From assembly GCA_946479535.1 (NCBI GenBank), contig CAMLGP010000051.1, positions 1-10,402 on the forward strand: 10,402 nt of DNA, read 5' to 3'. The first letter of the stretch is position 1, and each line of letters begins with the position of its first letter. This DNA comes from an uncultured Bacteroidota bacterium (lineage in GTDB: Bacteria > Bacteroidota > Bacteroidia > Chitinophagales > Chitinophagaceae). The notes under the pieces were generated by a model, which was given only the letters and a program-made list of their open reading frames with translations, made no database searches and was not told the DNA's origin. Made by a program: the position numbers and the translations under genes. Shown piece by piece: positions 1-7,015 of this stretch.

Positions 1-57
1 GAAGTACGTGCCGTTATCAATCAGAATTATTTTAAGAACATATACCTGCGCAAGTAA
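1..57 (+). CDS. 3' end of an upstream gene (C-terminal 18 residues), probably the front of the gene that resumes after the stop
   Basis: The frame is open from the window edge and ends at TAA 55-57, giving a tail that finishes NYFKNIYLRK. The next gene continues in exactly the same frame with no further stop for over 2.2 kb. The residues on the two sides of the TAA (FKNIYLRK, stop, NILYILFVGG) match the hairpin and following strand of the domain copies downstream (FKSLVINRGNRVYYVIVEG). I infer that this piece and the following ORF were one reading frame and that the TAA is a nonsense change, a sequencing error or a readthrough site. If the stop is real, this protein is truncated inside its last domain. 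Nothing of its N-terminus is visible, so no function is assigned. Confidence 0.6.
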   Translation, partial: EVRAVINQNYFKNIYLRK

Positions 58-102
58 AATATATTGTATATCCTTTTTGTTGGAGGGCAAAAGAAAGAAG
101 CA

Positions 103-2319
103 ATGACCAGCCCCGATGCCGATCATTTTGTTGCATCGTTTACACCTGCAAAAGAATTGCCCATTGCGACCGTAAAAAACTGGAAACGATTTAATCTTGA
201 TTTGAAGGGGTGTAATATATTATTTCCGGGAGATCCTATAAAAAATCCCAAAATGGCGCAAGATGTTCAAAATGGCTGGAACTTTACCACTTATGACTTC
301 GCTGATCCTGCCACAAGTACTTACTACATACTTCAGATTAGAGATATTGTTTCGGGTTTGCATTTGACTGCTGATTCAAGTATTTTTCTTGCCTACCGGG
401 AGAGGTTTGCCAATTCTATTCAAACGGTATCCCTTAATGAAGAAACCACTCTAAATGGATATCCCGTTTTGAAATATGAAGGCAGTGCACCAAATGGTGT
501 GTTATTTAAATCATTGGTGATTAATCGTGGTAACCGTGTTTATTATGTGATTGTTGAGGGACAGAATACGCCTGCCCTGGTGGCGGATATGAATAATTTC
601 CTGCATTCATTTAATATAGTGGACTATCAATATAAGGACTGGAATATGGAGAACGCTGGTAACTTTCTATCCTTTGCGCCAGCAACCTTTGTAGAAACGA
701 TTGATACAGGTTCTGGACTTACTGAAAAGAACAGGCCAATTCACTATATCTGTTATGATTCGGTGGATTGTACTTCTTATGAGGTATTGAAGTATAAGAT
801 ACCGCCCTATTATTATGCTGAAGATGATAGCACTCTGTTCATGGATATAGCGGCCGGTTACCGAAAAGCTACTGATTCTGTCCTTTCCGAGAAATGGGTA
901 ACAAACGGAAATTTAAAAGGGCAGGAATGGATAGTGCAATCTCCCGGGAATAATAACGTTAAAAAGGCAAGAATATTTATCAATGGTGACACGCTTTATC
1001 AGATACTTTGTTATTTACCTTTCCAAAAGATAAATGATGGACCTTATGAAAGGTTCTTTACCAATTTTAAGGTTCTCAGTGAAGTCTCAAATGCCGAAAT
1101 CTACAAAAGGAAATTTGGAAAGATATTGACTGACCTTCAGTCCAGTGATTCGGCTGTATTCGCAGACGCCCAGGAAGCCTTTTTAAAAGCCAAAGTCATT
1201 GCATCAGATAAAAAACTTCTGGAAGAAGCCCTTTTGAAAGATTACCCCGATGACGCATCTACTTCTTATAATACTCGCGACCGGATCACAGATTCTTTAC
1301 ACCAATTGATGGATGAAAATACTCTGGAATTTATCAAAGAGGCCTTTCCTGCTCTTACAGGGAAAAGGGAGTTTATAAAGATGTGTATGCTTGATTTGCT
1401 GGCAAGATACCAGACTCAGTATTCCTTCGATATCTTTAAGGAGTTGTTACTTAAACATACACCACAGGATGTCGGCTCTTATGTATTAACCGGTTACGTG
1501 GGTGATTCACTGGAATTGGCAAAATCATTGTATCCAGAGATACTCCAGTTAAGTAATAATCCACTTTTTGTATTGCGTGTAATGGGTCTTAGTTCAATTA
1601 TGGTTGACAATGGGATGGTCCCCTTATCCATGCTGGAACCTTACAGCCAGCAATTTGTATACGCTGCAGATACCATTTATGATAATCGAAATGAATCGAA
1701 TCTGGACTTCAGTACATATAAAAATGTAAGTATGCTCAATTTGATGCGACAATTGAATAGTGCTGAAGGCAATCGCATATTGAAAAAATACCTGGGTGCA
1801 GAAGAACTGAATATCAAGCAGGCAGCTATTGAAGGCCTTCTGAAGAATGGCCAGGTGGTTGATCCAAAAGAGATAGCAAAAGTTGCAGCCGATAAGTCTT
1901 ACCGGAAATACTTTTATGAGGCATTGCATAAGATCGGCAAAACTGCAGTATTCCCGCTTGCTTATAGTACGCAACAGTCAATAGCAGAAGCTGATCTATT
2001 TGATTTTTCTAATGAGCAGGATTATGAACCTGCTGAAATGAAATCATTGGGGGTGAAAACATTTAAATACAAAGGCAAAAACTGCAAAATGTATCTCTTC
2101 CGGCTCACGTATGAAGGAGAAGATAAAGAGGGTAAACCCTGGAAGGAATTCTATCTCGGTATGTCAGGTCCTTTTTCCGCAGATCCCAAAGATCTTATTA
2201 CAGATAGTGAACTCACTACCATTTTCTTTGATGCGGAGTATAATGCAAAACAGGATCAGTCCAAAATCGACTCATATCTCAGGCAGTCAGCAACTGCTGC
2301 TGAAGTAAAAAAAGAATGA
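103..2319 (+). CDS. Large protein with tandem PsbP/DUF1795-like domains and a helical repeat-like region; probable 3' part of an interrupted gene
   Basis: From ATG 103 this is 738 residues; an alternative TTG at 64 adds 13. Neither start gives a signal peptide, as expected if the true N-terminus lies upstream of the TAA at 55-57. Residues 1-13 (ending HFVASF) look like the end of a first domain copy. A complete copy spans about 28-175, with FPGDP, then GYPVLKYEG, a strand-turn-strand RGNRVYYVIVEG and FLHSF. A more diverged copy spans about 180-328, with LKGQEWIV, INGDTLYQIL and FFTNF. This order resembles the PsbP/DUF1795-type fold, judged by eye. Residues 330-620 are mostly helical and HEAT-like without a clear repeat register. 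Residues 625-738 form a separate mixed alpha/beta domain. No catalytic motif is visible. An exported envelope role is likely only if an upstream signal peptide exists. A GGAGGG at 82-87 lies rather far from ATG 103. The gene ends against the convergent DUF5686 gene with no spacer. Confidence 0.7.
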   Translation: MTSPDADHFVASFTPAKELPIATVKNWKRFNLDLKGCNILFPGDPIKNPKMAQDVQNGWNFTTYDFADPATSTYYILQIRDIVSGLHLTADSSIFLAYRERFANSIQTVSLNEETTLNGYPVLKYEGSAPNGVLFKSLVINRGNRVYYVIVEGQNTPALVADMNNFLHSFNIVDYQYKDWNMENAGNFLSFAPATFVETIDTGSGLTEKNRPIHYICYDSVDCTSYEVLKYKIPPYYYAEDDSTLFMDIAAGYRKATDSVLSEKWVTNGNLKGQEWIVQSPGNNNVKKARIFINGDTLYQILCYLPFQKINDGPYERFFTNFKVLSEVSNAEIYKRKFGKILTDLQSSDSAVFADAQEAFLKAKVIASDKKLLEEALLKDYPDDASTSYNTRDRITDSLHQLMDENTLEFIKEAFPALTGKREFIKMCMLDLLARYQTQYSFDIFKELLLKHTPQDVGSYVLTGYVGDSLELAKSLYPEILQLSNNPLFVLRVMGLSSIMVDNGMVPLSMLEPYSQQFVYAADTIYDNRNESNLDFSTYKNVSMLNLMRQLNSAEGNRILKKYLGAEELNIKQAAIEGLLKNGQVVDPKEIAKVAADKSYRKYFYEALHKIGKTAVFPLAYSTQQSIAEADLFDFSNEQDYEPAEMKSLGVKTFKYKGKNCKMYLFRLTYEGEDKEGKPWKEFYLGMSGPFSADPKDLITDSELTTIFFDAEYNAKQDQSKIDSYLRQSATAAEVKKE

Positions 2320-4806
2320 TCAAAACGTAAGCCGGAAGCTTCCAAATATCCCAAACTTTTTTGTATCTCCATCAGGCAATGTACTCGGCAATACACGCCA
2401 TATAAAATCAACCCTGAATACGTGGAAGATATTGTCAACTCCCGTTCCGAGTTCCATATAAGTTTTTCCATTGAGGGTCTGGAAAGTATTTCCCTGTTTA
2501 AAATTATAATCCCTGTTTGCCTGTGACAGGCTGCCCCATAATGTTTTCAATGTCCAGAGTTGACGGAGTTTCAGCTTGGGGAACAGTCGAAAGATCCCAT
2601 TGCCGATATTATGCTCAAAATTGATCCCGGCGTATTTATCATGAATGAATTCATATTTATTCATCATATTGAACGCATACTTATTATAATAATGCAGCTC
2701 ATTACCAGGAGCTATATCCAGCAGTACATAAGGAAGCGTTCCAAAGGTTTTGCCTGCATAAACCTGGTAGGAGATACTGCCTAATGGCGGGATCTTGATA
2801 TAATCAGAGATACTGCCTGATATCTTGGTGTAATTATAATTGCTTCTGAATACGCCGGCAATTCCGCGAGCCACATAGATATCACCGATAGGATAGGGGC
2901 TTCCCAGGCTGGTGCGAAAGAAAGTATTTTCCAGGAATTTCTCCAGGTAGGCAAATCGCAACCGGAGTGATACTTCAAAACTGGTAAGAGGTGAATGACC
3001 TGTTTCCGAAGGGAATGAATCCTTTAATGGAATATTCTTTAATGGAGTAAAACCCTTGTGAGTTACTGCTACCAGTTCTGAAAACCCAGAACGATGTTCA
3101 TTGAAGAACTCAAACCGCTTTTCATCGATCTTCATGAACTTGACTGGGATATTAGGCTTACGGATCGCCAGAGCGAATATATTATCTGTTGTAACTTCAC
3201 CATAATAGTTCTGTCCAAAATCAAGATCATTGGTATAAGAAGCATACCAGTAAAGCCGCGGATGTTTATGCGGTAAATAGAATAGTTCTGCCTTACCTTT
3301 TATCTTTTTATCATCAAAGCCATAGGCCAGGTACCCATGATACCACCAGTGCTTGTCAAATTTCCGGTTGCTGCCAATGTCAAATCGAACCCTGAACCCT
3401 TCCCAGGAATTAGCGGTGACCCAGTTATACCAGGGACCTATCTGCACATTGCCTATATTCTTATATCCTGTTGCAAAGAAATTAATACGGTCAGCCAGTC
3501 TTTGAAATACAGGGGCATTGGTGAGTGTGTCCAGCATTTTAATAATGCCTGCCTCTGTTTTCGATAATTCTTCATGCCTGGATTCATTCCAAAATTCTTT
3601 ATTTTTTTCATCAGCTCCAGGTAGGGTAATGATCTCTTCCAGCAGCTTGTTCCTGCTTAGCTGATTGGTGACGGATGTATCATTGACCACAACATTACGA
3701 TAGGTGGTTGTTTTGCGGCCAATAAAACCCGGACTGCCTCTGCCGATAGGCGACATATCTGCAACAAATTTGTCCTTTGCAAGGAACCATGTAGAATCAT
3801 TGATCAGCCTGTACTCCTGGATCAGACTGAGGTTATCCACGAAATTGATATTCGCATCCCTGCCCAGCCGGAGATTCATCTTTTGAATGGCAAACGTGCC
3901 TGCATGTACCCAGCAGTCACCTTCAAAGGTGTTGGTGCCATTGCGGCGTGGAGTAAATACCAGGTGATAATATCGCTGGTTGCTGACTATCTGCGTATCC
4001 AATACCCGGTAGTTATAATACAGATCACCATTATCACTGGCCGGGCTTACAAACTGTTTATTGAAAACTGGTATGAAATTATTGTAAACATTCACGTTCT
4101 GATCCATCCCACCAAGGAACTTGATAATGCTTTCATTCTTGACGCCATTCGTATTGGCGGCTTTGATCACCTCACGTCGCTTAAGTGGTCTCTTCTGATA
4201 ATAATAGTCGGAAATGGCTTCAGTGAGGTAAGTAGGAAGGAATTTTACGCCGGCAGAGCTGTCTACATTCTGGTTGATAAGATCTCCAACCGGACGAAGG
4301 GGTTTAAATCTTGAGATCTTCTCAAAATTGAAATTCTTTATGTCCAGCTCCAGCTTATTATACAATTCATAAGAAAAATTGGAAAAGCGGTACCGGTCGT
4401 TCTGCGGTTTATGCTGAACGATCTTTCGCCAGAGCAATAATCCTTTGTTGACCTTTACTTTTACGGTCACTCCCTCATTGAAAGTCCCTCTTTCCATCAG
4501 GAGATCTACACGGATTGAATCCCGGATTTTGTTGATCACATAGGTAAGCGGCTGATAACCCACGCAGGTAATGACCATGGTATCAGATGGCCATTGGTCA
4601 AAGCGGAAGGAGAAATGGCCGGAGGAATCTGTTAAATCGCCAGCAGTTGAATTCTTAAAGGAAACAGAGGCAAAGGGTACCGGTTCATCACTATTTGCAT
4701 CCCTCACGGAACCGCTGATTCGTCTGGATTGGCTCATCACGGGCAGCATTACAACAAGGCATAATACAAAGAGCAGTATGATTTGCAGCGGTCTTCCGGG
4801 GTTCAT
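2320..4806 (-). CDS. DUF5686 outer-membrane protein with carboxypeptidase-like regulatory domain
   Basis: The 828-residue product starts with a basic N-terminus and a hydrophobic stretch (about residues 9-24) ending LPVMSQ, a convincing signal peptide. Residues 29-104 are a CarbopepD_reg_2-type Ig-like domain: ISGSVRDANSDEPVPFASV, then SSGHFSF and a VGYQPL motif. The remainder matches DUF5686 as found across Bacteroidota, with GLLLWRKIV near 122-130 and many amphipathic strands. It ends FGIFGSFRLTF, a terminal-Phe signature of outer-membrane barrels. The start at 4806 is supported by the signal peptide. Eight bases upstream on the minus strand lies TAAATTTG (4811-4818), a match to the Bacteroidota -7 box TAnnTTTG, but no well-spaced -33 element was found. 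No SusD-like partner or TonB plug is present, so this is not a SusC transporter. The exact function of the family is not established; envelope-associated assembly or transport is inference. Confidence 0.93.
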   Translation of the reverse strand: MNPGRPLQIILLFVLCLVVMLPVMSQSRRISGSVRDANSDEPVPFASVSFKNSTAGDLTDSSGHFSFRFDQWPSDTMVITCVGYQPLTYVINKIRDSIRVDLLMERGTFNEGVTVKVKVNKGLLLWRKIVQHKPQNDRYRFSNFSYELYNKLELDIKNFNFEKISRFKPLRPVGDLINQNVDSSAGVKFLPTYLTEAISDYYYQKRPLKRREVIKAANTNGVKNESIIKFLGGMDQNVNVYNNFIPVFNKQFVSPASDNGDLYYNYRVLDTQIVSNQRYYHLVFTPRRNGTNTFEGDCWVHAGTFAIQKMNLRLGRDANINFVDNLSLIQEYRLINDSTWFLAKDKFVADMSPIGRGSPGFIGRKTTTYRNVVVNDTSVTNQLSRNKLLEEIITLPGADEKNKEFWNESRHEELSKTEAGIIKMLDTLTNAPVFQRLADRINFFATGYKNIGNVQIGPWYNWVTANSWEGFRVRFDIGSNRKFDKHWWYHGYLAYGFDDKKIKGKAELFYLPHKHPRLYWYASYTNDLDFGQNYYGEVTTDNIFALAIRKPNIPVKFMKIDEKRFEFFNEHRSGFSELVAVTHKGFTPLKNIPLKDSFPSETGHSPLTSFEVSLRLRFAYLEKFLENTFFRTSLGSPYPIGDIYVARGIAGVFRSNYNYTKISGSISDYIKIPPLGSISYQVYAGKTFGTLPYVLLDIAPGNELHYYNKYAFNMMNKYEFIHDKYAGINFEHNIGNGIFRLFPKLKLRQLWTLKTLWGSLSQANRDYNFKQGNTFQTLNGKTYMELGTGVDNIFHVFRVDFIWRVLPSTLPDGDTKKFGIFGSFRLTF

Positions 4807-4875
4807 CGGGCAAATTTATCGACTGATCCTCAATTTCATCTGTTAAATCGGCGAGTAACCGTCTTTCATCGGACA

Positions 4876-4980
4876 AAGTAGCTTTATTCAATTAGTCGCC
4901 AGCTTCTAACCACAAGCCACCAGAGTCCAGTCTCCAGATAATTGCTGGTTTTAGACGGAATAAATAGGTAAGTAGCTTTA
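4876..4980 (+). repeat. Direct repeat AAGTAGCTTTA, two copies 94 bases apart
   Basis: The 11-base word AAGTAGCTTTA occurs at 4876-4886 and again at 4970-4980. The first copy is preceded by C, making CAAAGTAGCTTT, which resembles the right half of the operator-like palindrome (CAAAGT followed by CTTTT). The repeats could be degenerate regulator half-sites or -7-like elements (TAGCTTTA against TAnnTTTG). Chance is not excluded. Confidence 0.35.
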
Positions 4981-5081
4981 ATAAGTTCATTAGCCAGGAG
5001 CTAACGGCTGGTACCTACCAACTTTCTTTAAATTGAAATAATTCATCGTTAAGCATTAGGAAATACATAATAATTGTATTT

Positions 5082-5098
5082 ACTTTGTATTTCAAAGT
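5082..5098. promoter_or_regulatory. Operator-like palindrome ACTTTG-N5-CAAAGT upstream of the envelope operon
   Basis: The site is a perfect 6+6 inverted repeat with spacer TATTT, ending 7 bases before ATG 5106. It is followed by GCTTTT, which also follows the second copy at 6108-6124 (as ACTTTT). The left arm lies inside TTACTTTG (5080-5087), a 7-of-8 match to the Bacteroidota -7 box, so a bound protein would compete with RNA polymerase. The likely ligand is the winged-helix regulator encoded at 5788-6087; that pairing is inferred from proximity and copy number. Confidence 0.6.
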
Positions 5099-5105
5099 GC
5101 TTTTT

Positions 5106-5762
5106 ATGAACGAACAAAACCAACAAGCAGACACTTTACAGGATGTCCGTGACATCCGCAAATTAATGGAACGGTCAAGCCGTTTCATCTCTCTCAGTGG
5201 CCTGAGCGGAGTTGCCGCTGGCCTCGTTGCTCTTGCCGGAGCCTGGGTAGCCCGGTCAATTATTTTCAAAGAATATTATGGTAATTATAATGATCGTCAC
5301 TATTTCAATGCAGATGAATTTGCCACGCTAAAGGTTCAGTTGCTGGGTTTATCTGCTGGAGTATTCGGACTGGCCTTTCTCCTTGCTTTTTATTTTACCT
5401 GGAGAAAATCAAACAAACTGGGCCGGTCACTTTGGGATCATACTTCCCGCAGGCTATTTTGGAATATGGTAATCCCTCTTGTTGCCGGCGGTTTATTTAT
5501 CCTTGCCATGTTGCAACATAATGACTGGCGGTTTGTGGCGCCTTCCTGCCTGATCTTCTATGGCCTTGCCCTGGTAAATTCAAGCAAGTATACTTTAACG
5601 GATATAAGGTATCTGGGTTATTGCGAAATAATTGTTGGGCTGATCAACACTCAATTCATAGGATATGGTTTGTATTTTTGGGCAGTAGGCTTTGGTGTAC
5701 TTCATATTTTATACGGTATAATCATGTGGTGGAAATATGAGCGGAAGCCAGAGCAGGCTTAA
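5106..5762 (+). CDS. Uncharacterised six-helix membrane protein, first gene of the operon
   Basis: The 218-residue protein begins with a soluble polar segment (residues 1-28, with DVRDIRKLMERSSRF). Six hydrophobic segments follow at about 31-53, 77-99, 117-137, 142-160, 168-186 and 189-209, and it ends in a basic WWKYERKPEQA tail. ATG 5106 is chosen over a TTG at 5085 because the TTG lies within the palindrome and its seven extra residues add nothing recognisable. I do not recognise a named family or a catalytic motif. It is directly followed, after 25 bases, by a small winged-helix regulator. That pairing suggests the membrane protein could sense or transmit an envelope signal, or simply be a target of the regulator; both ideas are inference. 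Confidence 0.85.
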   Translation: MNEQNQQADTLQDVRDIRKLMERSSRFISLSGLSGVAAGLVALAGAWVARSIIFKEYYGNYNDRHYFNADEFATLKVQLLGLSAGVFGLAFLLAFYFTWRKSNKLGRSLWDHTSRRLFWNMVIPLVAGGLFILAMLQHNDWRFVAPSCLIFYGLALVNSSKYTLTDIRYLGYCEIIVGLINTQFIGYGLYFWAVGFGVLHILYGIIMWWKYERKPEQA

Positions 5763-5787
5763 TGACCTTTAATGTCAAGTTTTAGTA

Positions 5788-6087
5788 ATGAAGAATCCGA
5801 TAAATGGTTTAAATAAGGTATTTGATAACCGGATCCGTCTGGGGGTTATGAGCATTCTGGTAGTGAATGAAGAGATCAGCTTTAATGATCTCAAGCAGAT
5901 GCTGGAGGTTACTGACGGCAACCTGGCTACCCACCTGGTGAGCCTGGAAGAGAACGGCTATATCAAAGTCCACAAAGGATTTATCGGAAGAAAAACCAAT
6001 ACTACCTATTCTCTAACCAAAACAGGAGAGAAAGCATTTTCTGAACATATCGCAGCATTGGAAAACATGATCAGGGGAGTCAAATAA
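5788..6087 (+). CDS. Winged-helix transcriptional regulator (HTH_34/ArsR-like)
   Basis: This 99-residue protein is a single DNA-binding domain. It has an N-terminal helix (NKVFDNRIRLGVMSIL) and a helix-turn-helix at about 31-57 with recognition helix TDGNLATHLVSLEENGYI. A beta wing at about 58-76 (HKGFIGRKTNTTYSLT) and a C-terminal dimerisation-type helix (EKAFSEHIAALENMI) follow. The pattern fits the winged-helix family PF13601, whose short members often control a neighbouring membrane-protein gene in Bacteroidota. No ligand domain and no conserved metal-binding Cys/His cluster are present, so the signal is unknown. It lies 25 bases after the preceding membrane-protein gene and 28 before the next start. 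Palindromes ACTTTG-N5-CAAAGT lie upstream of the operon and just downstream of this gene, so autoregulation is likely. Confidence 0.92.
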   Translation: MKNPINGLNKVFDNRIRLGVMSILVVNEEISFNDLKQMLEVTDGNLATHLVSLEENGYIKVHKGFIGRKTNTTYSLTKTGEKAFSEHIAALENMIRGVK

Positions 6088-6107
6088 TATATTTTTTTTG
6101 CCTAAAC

Positions 6108-6124
6108 ACTTTGAAATGCAAAGT
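6108..6124. promoter_or_regulatory. Second operator-like palindrome ACTTTG-N5-CAAAGT, overlapping the start of the third gene
   Basis: The arms are identical to those at 5082-5098, with spacer AAATG, and the site is again followed by an nCTTTT sequence (ACTTTT). Between the regulator stop at 6087 and this site lie an AT-rich stretch and a run of eight T (6092-6099). ATG 6116, the best start of the following gene, lies inside the spacer. A regulator bound here would either control an internal promoter or block passage into the downstream genes. Confidence 0.55.
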
Positions 6125-6658
6125 ACTTTTAAATACGAAAGCTCACTCAGGGCAGTCAGAAGATGGATGGTTTTCTTCATGATCTCCCTTTTTATTAGCG
6201 GCCTTACCGCCATGCCTGCTGAAGCAGAACTGGAGTTTCTTTCCCGATGCTTTTCACCTGATAAGGCATTGGGGGCGTGGCTGGACAGGGTTTATGTTGG
6301 CGTCAAAACAACAAATGATCAATATCCTTTTATCAGTTATGGGTACGACTGGCTGGCTTTTGCCCATTTTGTTCTCGCCATCCTGTTCATAGGTCCTTAC
6401 AAAGATCCGGTAAGAAATAAGTGGGTGATTGAATTCGGCATCATCGCCTGTATTGCCGTAATCCCTTTTGCACTCATTGCTGGTCAATTCAGGGGAATTC
6501 CTCTCAACTGGAGACTGATCGATTGTTCATTTGGAATAGTAGGGCTGGCAACACTCCTTCCAGTATATCACAAAGTAGTAGAAATTGAAAAAATCGAAGA
6601 GTATTTCAAAGAGGTCAGGTCAAAAGAATTGAACGAACAATCCAGCCCATCATTATGA
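6116..6658 (+). CDS. Uncharacterised membrane protein, about four transmembrane helices
   Basis: From ATG 6116 the protein has 180 residues. A basic N-terminus (KYESSLRAVRRW) precedes a hydrophobic helix at about 18-34. Further helices lie at about 79-93, 103-123 and 134-152, followed by a charged C-terminal tail (EIEKIEEYFKEVRSKELNE). The loop after helix 1 contains FLSRCFSPDKALGAWLDRVY and the ISYGYDWLAFAHF motif leading into helix 2. I do not recognise an assigned function. Starts at TTG 6098 and ATG 6167 are possible; the latter would remove the positively charged segment expected on the inside of helix 1. The stop overlaps the next start by 4 bases (ATGA), showing translational coupling to the lipid kinase gene. 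Confidence 0.83.
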   Translation: MQSTFKYESSLRAVRRWMVFFMISLFISGLTAMPAEAELEFLSRCFSPDKALGAWLDRVYVGVKTTNDQYPFISYGYDWLAFAHFVLAILFIGPYKDPVRNKWVIEFGIIACIAVIPFALIAGQFRGIPLNWRLIDCSFGIVGLATLLPVYHKVVEIEKIEEYFKEVRSKELNEQSSPSL

Positions 6659-7014
6659 AATCTTTATTCAAAGGAAGAATAGCCAGTGTAAGGTTTGCCT
6701 GTAAAGGAATAAAAAAATTTGTGGTGCAGGAACCTAATGCAAAGATCCATCTGGTAGCAACAACTATCCTGTGTGGAGCTATTATTTATTTCAAAATAAG
6801 AGGAATTGAATTGATGGCGCTGATCATTGTTACAGGGTTTGTGTGGGTAGCCGAGGCTTTCAATACAGCAGTGGAAGCCATCATGGATTTTATTTCTCCG
6901 CAATATCATTCCAGGGTCGGCATGATAAAAGATATAAGCGCCGGCGCGGTGCTCATTGCCGTTTTCACAGCATTAATCACAGCAGCAATAGTGTTTTTCC
7001 CTAAACTTTTTTAA
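6655..7014 (+). CDS. dgkA: Diacylglycerol kinase family protein (DgkA-like, possibly undecaprenol kinase)
   Basis: This small integral-membrane kinase of 119 residues matches the usual length of the DgkA family. It shows EPNAKIHL (residues 25-32), then E67, N70, E74 and D78 in the segment AEAFNTAVEAIMDFI, and KDISAGAVL (92-100). These correspond to the catalytic and metal-binding Glu/Asn/Glu and Lys-Asp positions of E. coli DgkA. Three hydrophobic segments are visible at about 34-48, 51-68 and 97-115. Family members phosphorylate diacylglycerol or undecaprenol with ATP in the inner membrane, feeding phosphatidate or the undecaprenyl-phosphate carrier; the sequence alone does not fix the substrate. 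It overlaps the preceding gene by 4 bases and is 1 base from the DUF1361 gene, so it is cotranscribed with both. Confidence 0.93.
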   Translation: MKSLFKGRIASVRFACKGIKKFVVQEPNAKIHLVATTILCGAIIYFKIRGIELMALIIVTGFVWVAEAFNTAVEAIMDFISPQYHSRVGMIKDISAGAVLIAVFTALITAAIVFFPKLF

Positions 7015-7015
7015 T

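Larger units (their letters stand above)
4807..5105. other. Divergent intergenic region with short repeats
   Basis: About 300 bases separate the DUF5686 gene from the plus-strand operon, and no convincing coding sequence was found. It contains the 11-base direct repeat AAGTAGCTTTA at 4876-4886 and 4970-4980. A CCAG-rich tract at 4899-4937 has three CCAG words spaced seven bases apart (4920, 4927, 4934). Small dyads lie around 4992-5011 (AGCC with GGCT, CCAG with CTGG). The operon-proximal end carries the palindrome described separately. Promoters for both genes must lie here, but only weak matches to the Bacteroidota consensus can be seen. Confidence 0.6.

Noticed and set aside
64..102. TTG at 64 as the start of the large plus-strand ORF
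   Set aside because: No ribosome binding site precedes it, and the extra residues look like the inside of a beta-rich domain, not an N-terminus.
1624..1974. Minus-strand ORF of 116 codons
   Set aside because: It lies wholly within the large plus-strand gene, has no recognisable family and a composition typical of an antisense shadow.
3883..4314. Plus-strand ORF of 143 codons
   Set aside because: It is antisense to the clearly coding DUF5686 gene and has no domain or promoter support.
2320..4806. SusC/TonB-dependent receptor
   Set aside because: It shares the carboxypeptidase-like N-terminal domain, but no TonB plug domain follows, no SusD neighbour exists and the sequence fits DUF5686.
5015..5269. 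Minus-strand ORF of 84 codons across the operon promoter
   Set aside because: It overlaps the start of the first membrane-protein gene antisense, and its Arg-rich start is the reverse of hydrophobic coding sequence.
6088..6100. T-run as an intrinsic terminator after the regulator gene
   Set aside because: Eight T are present, but no GC-rich hairpin precedes them, so transcription probably continues into the next genes.
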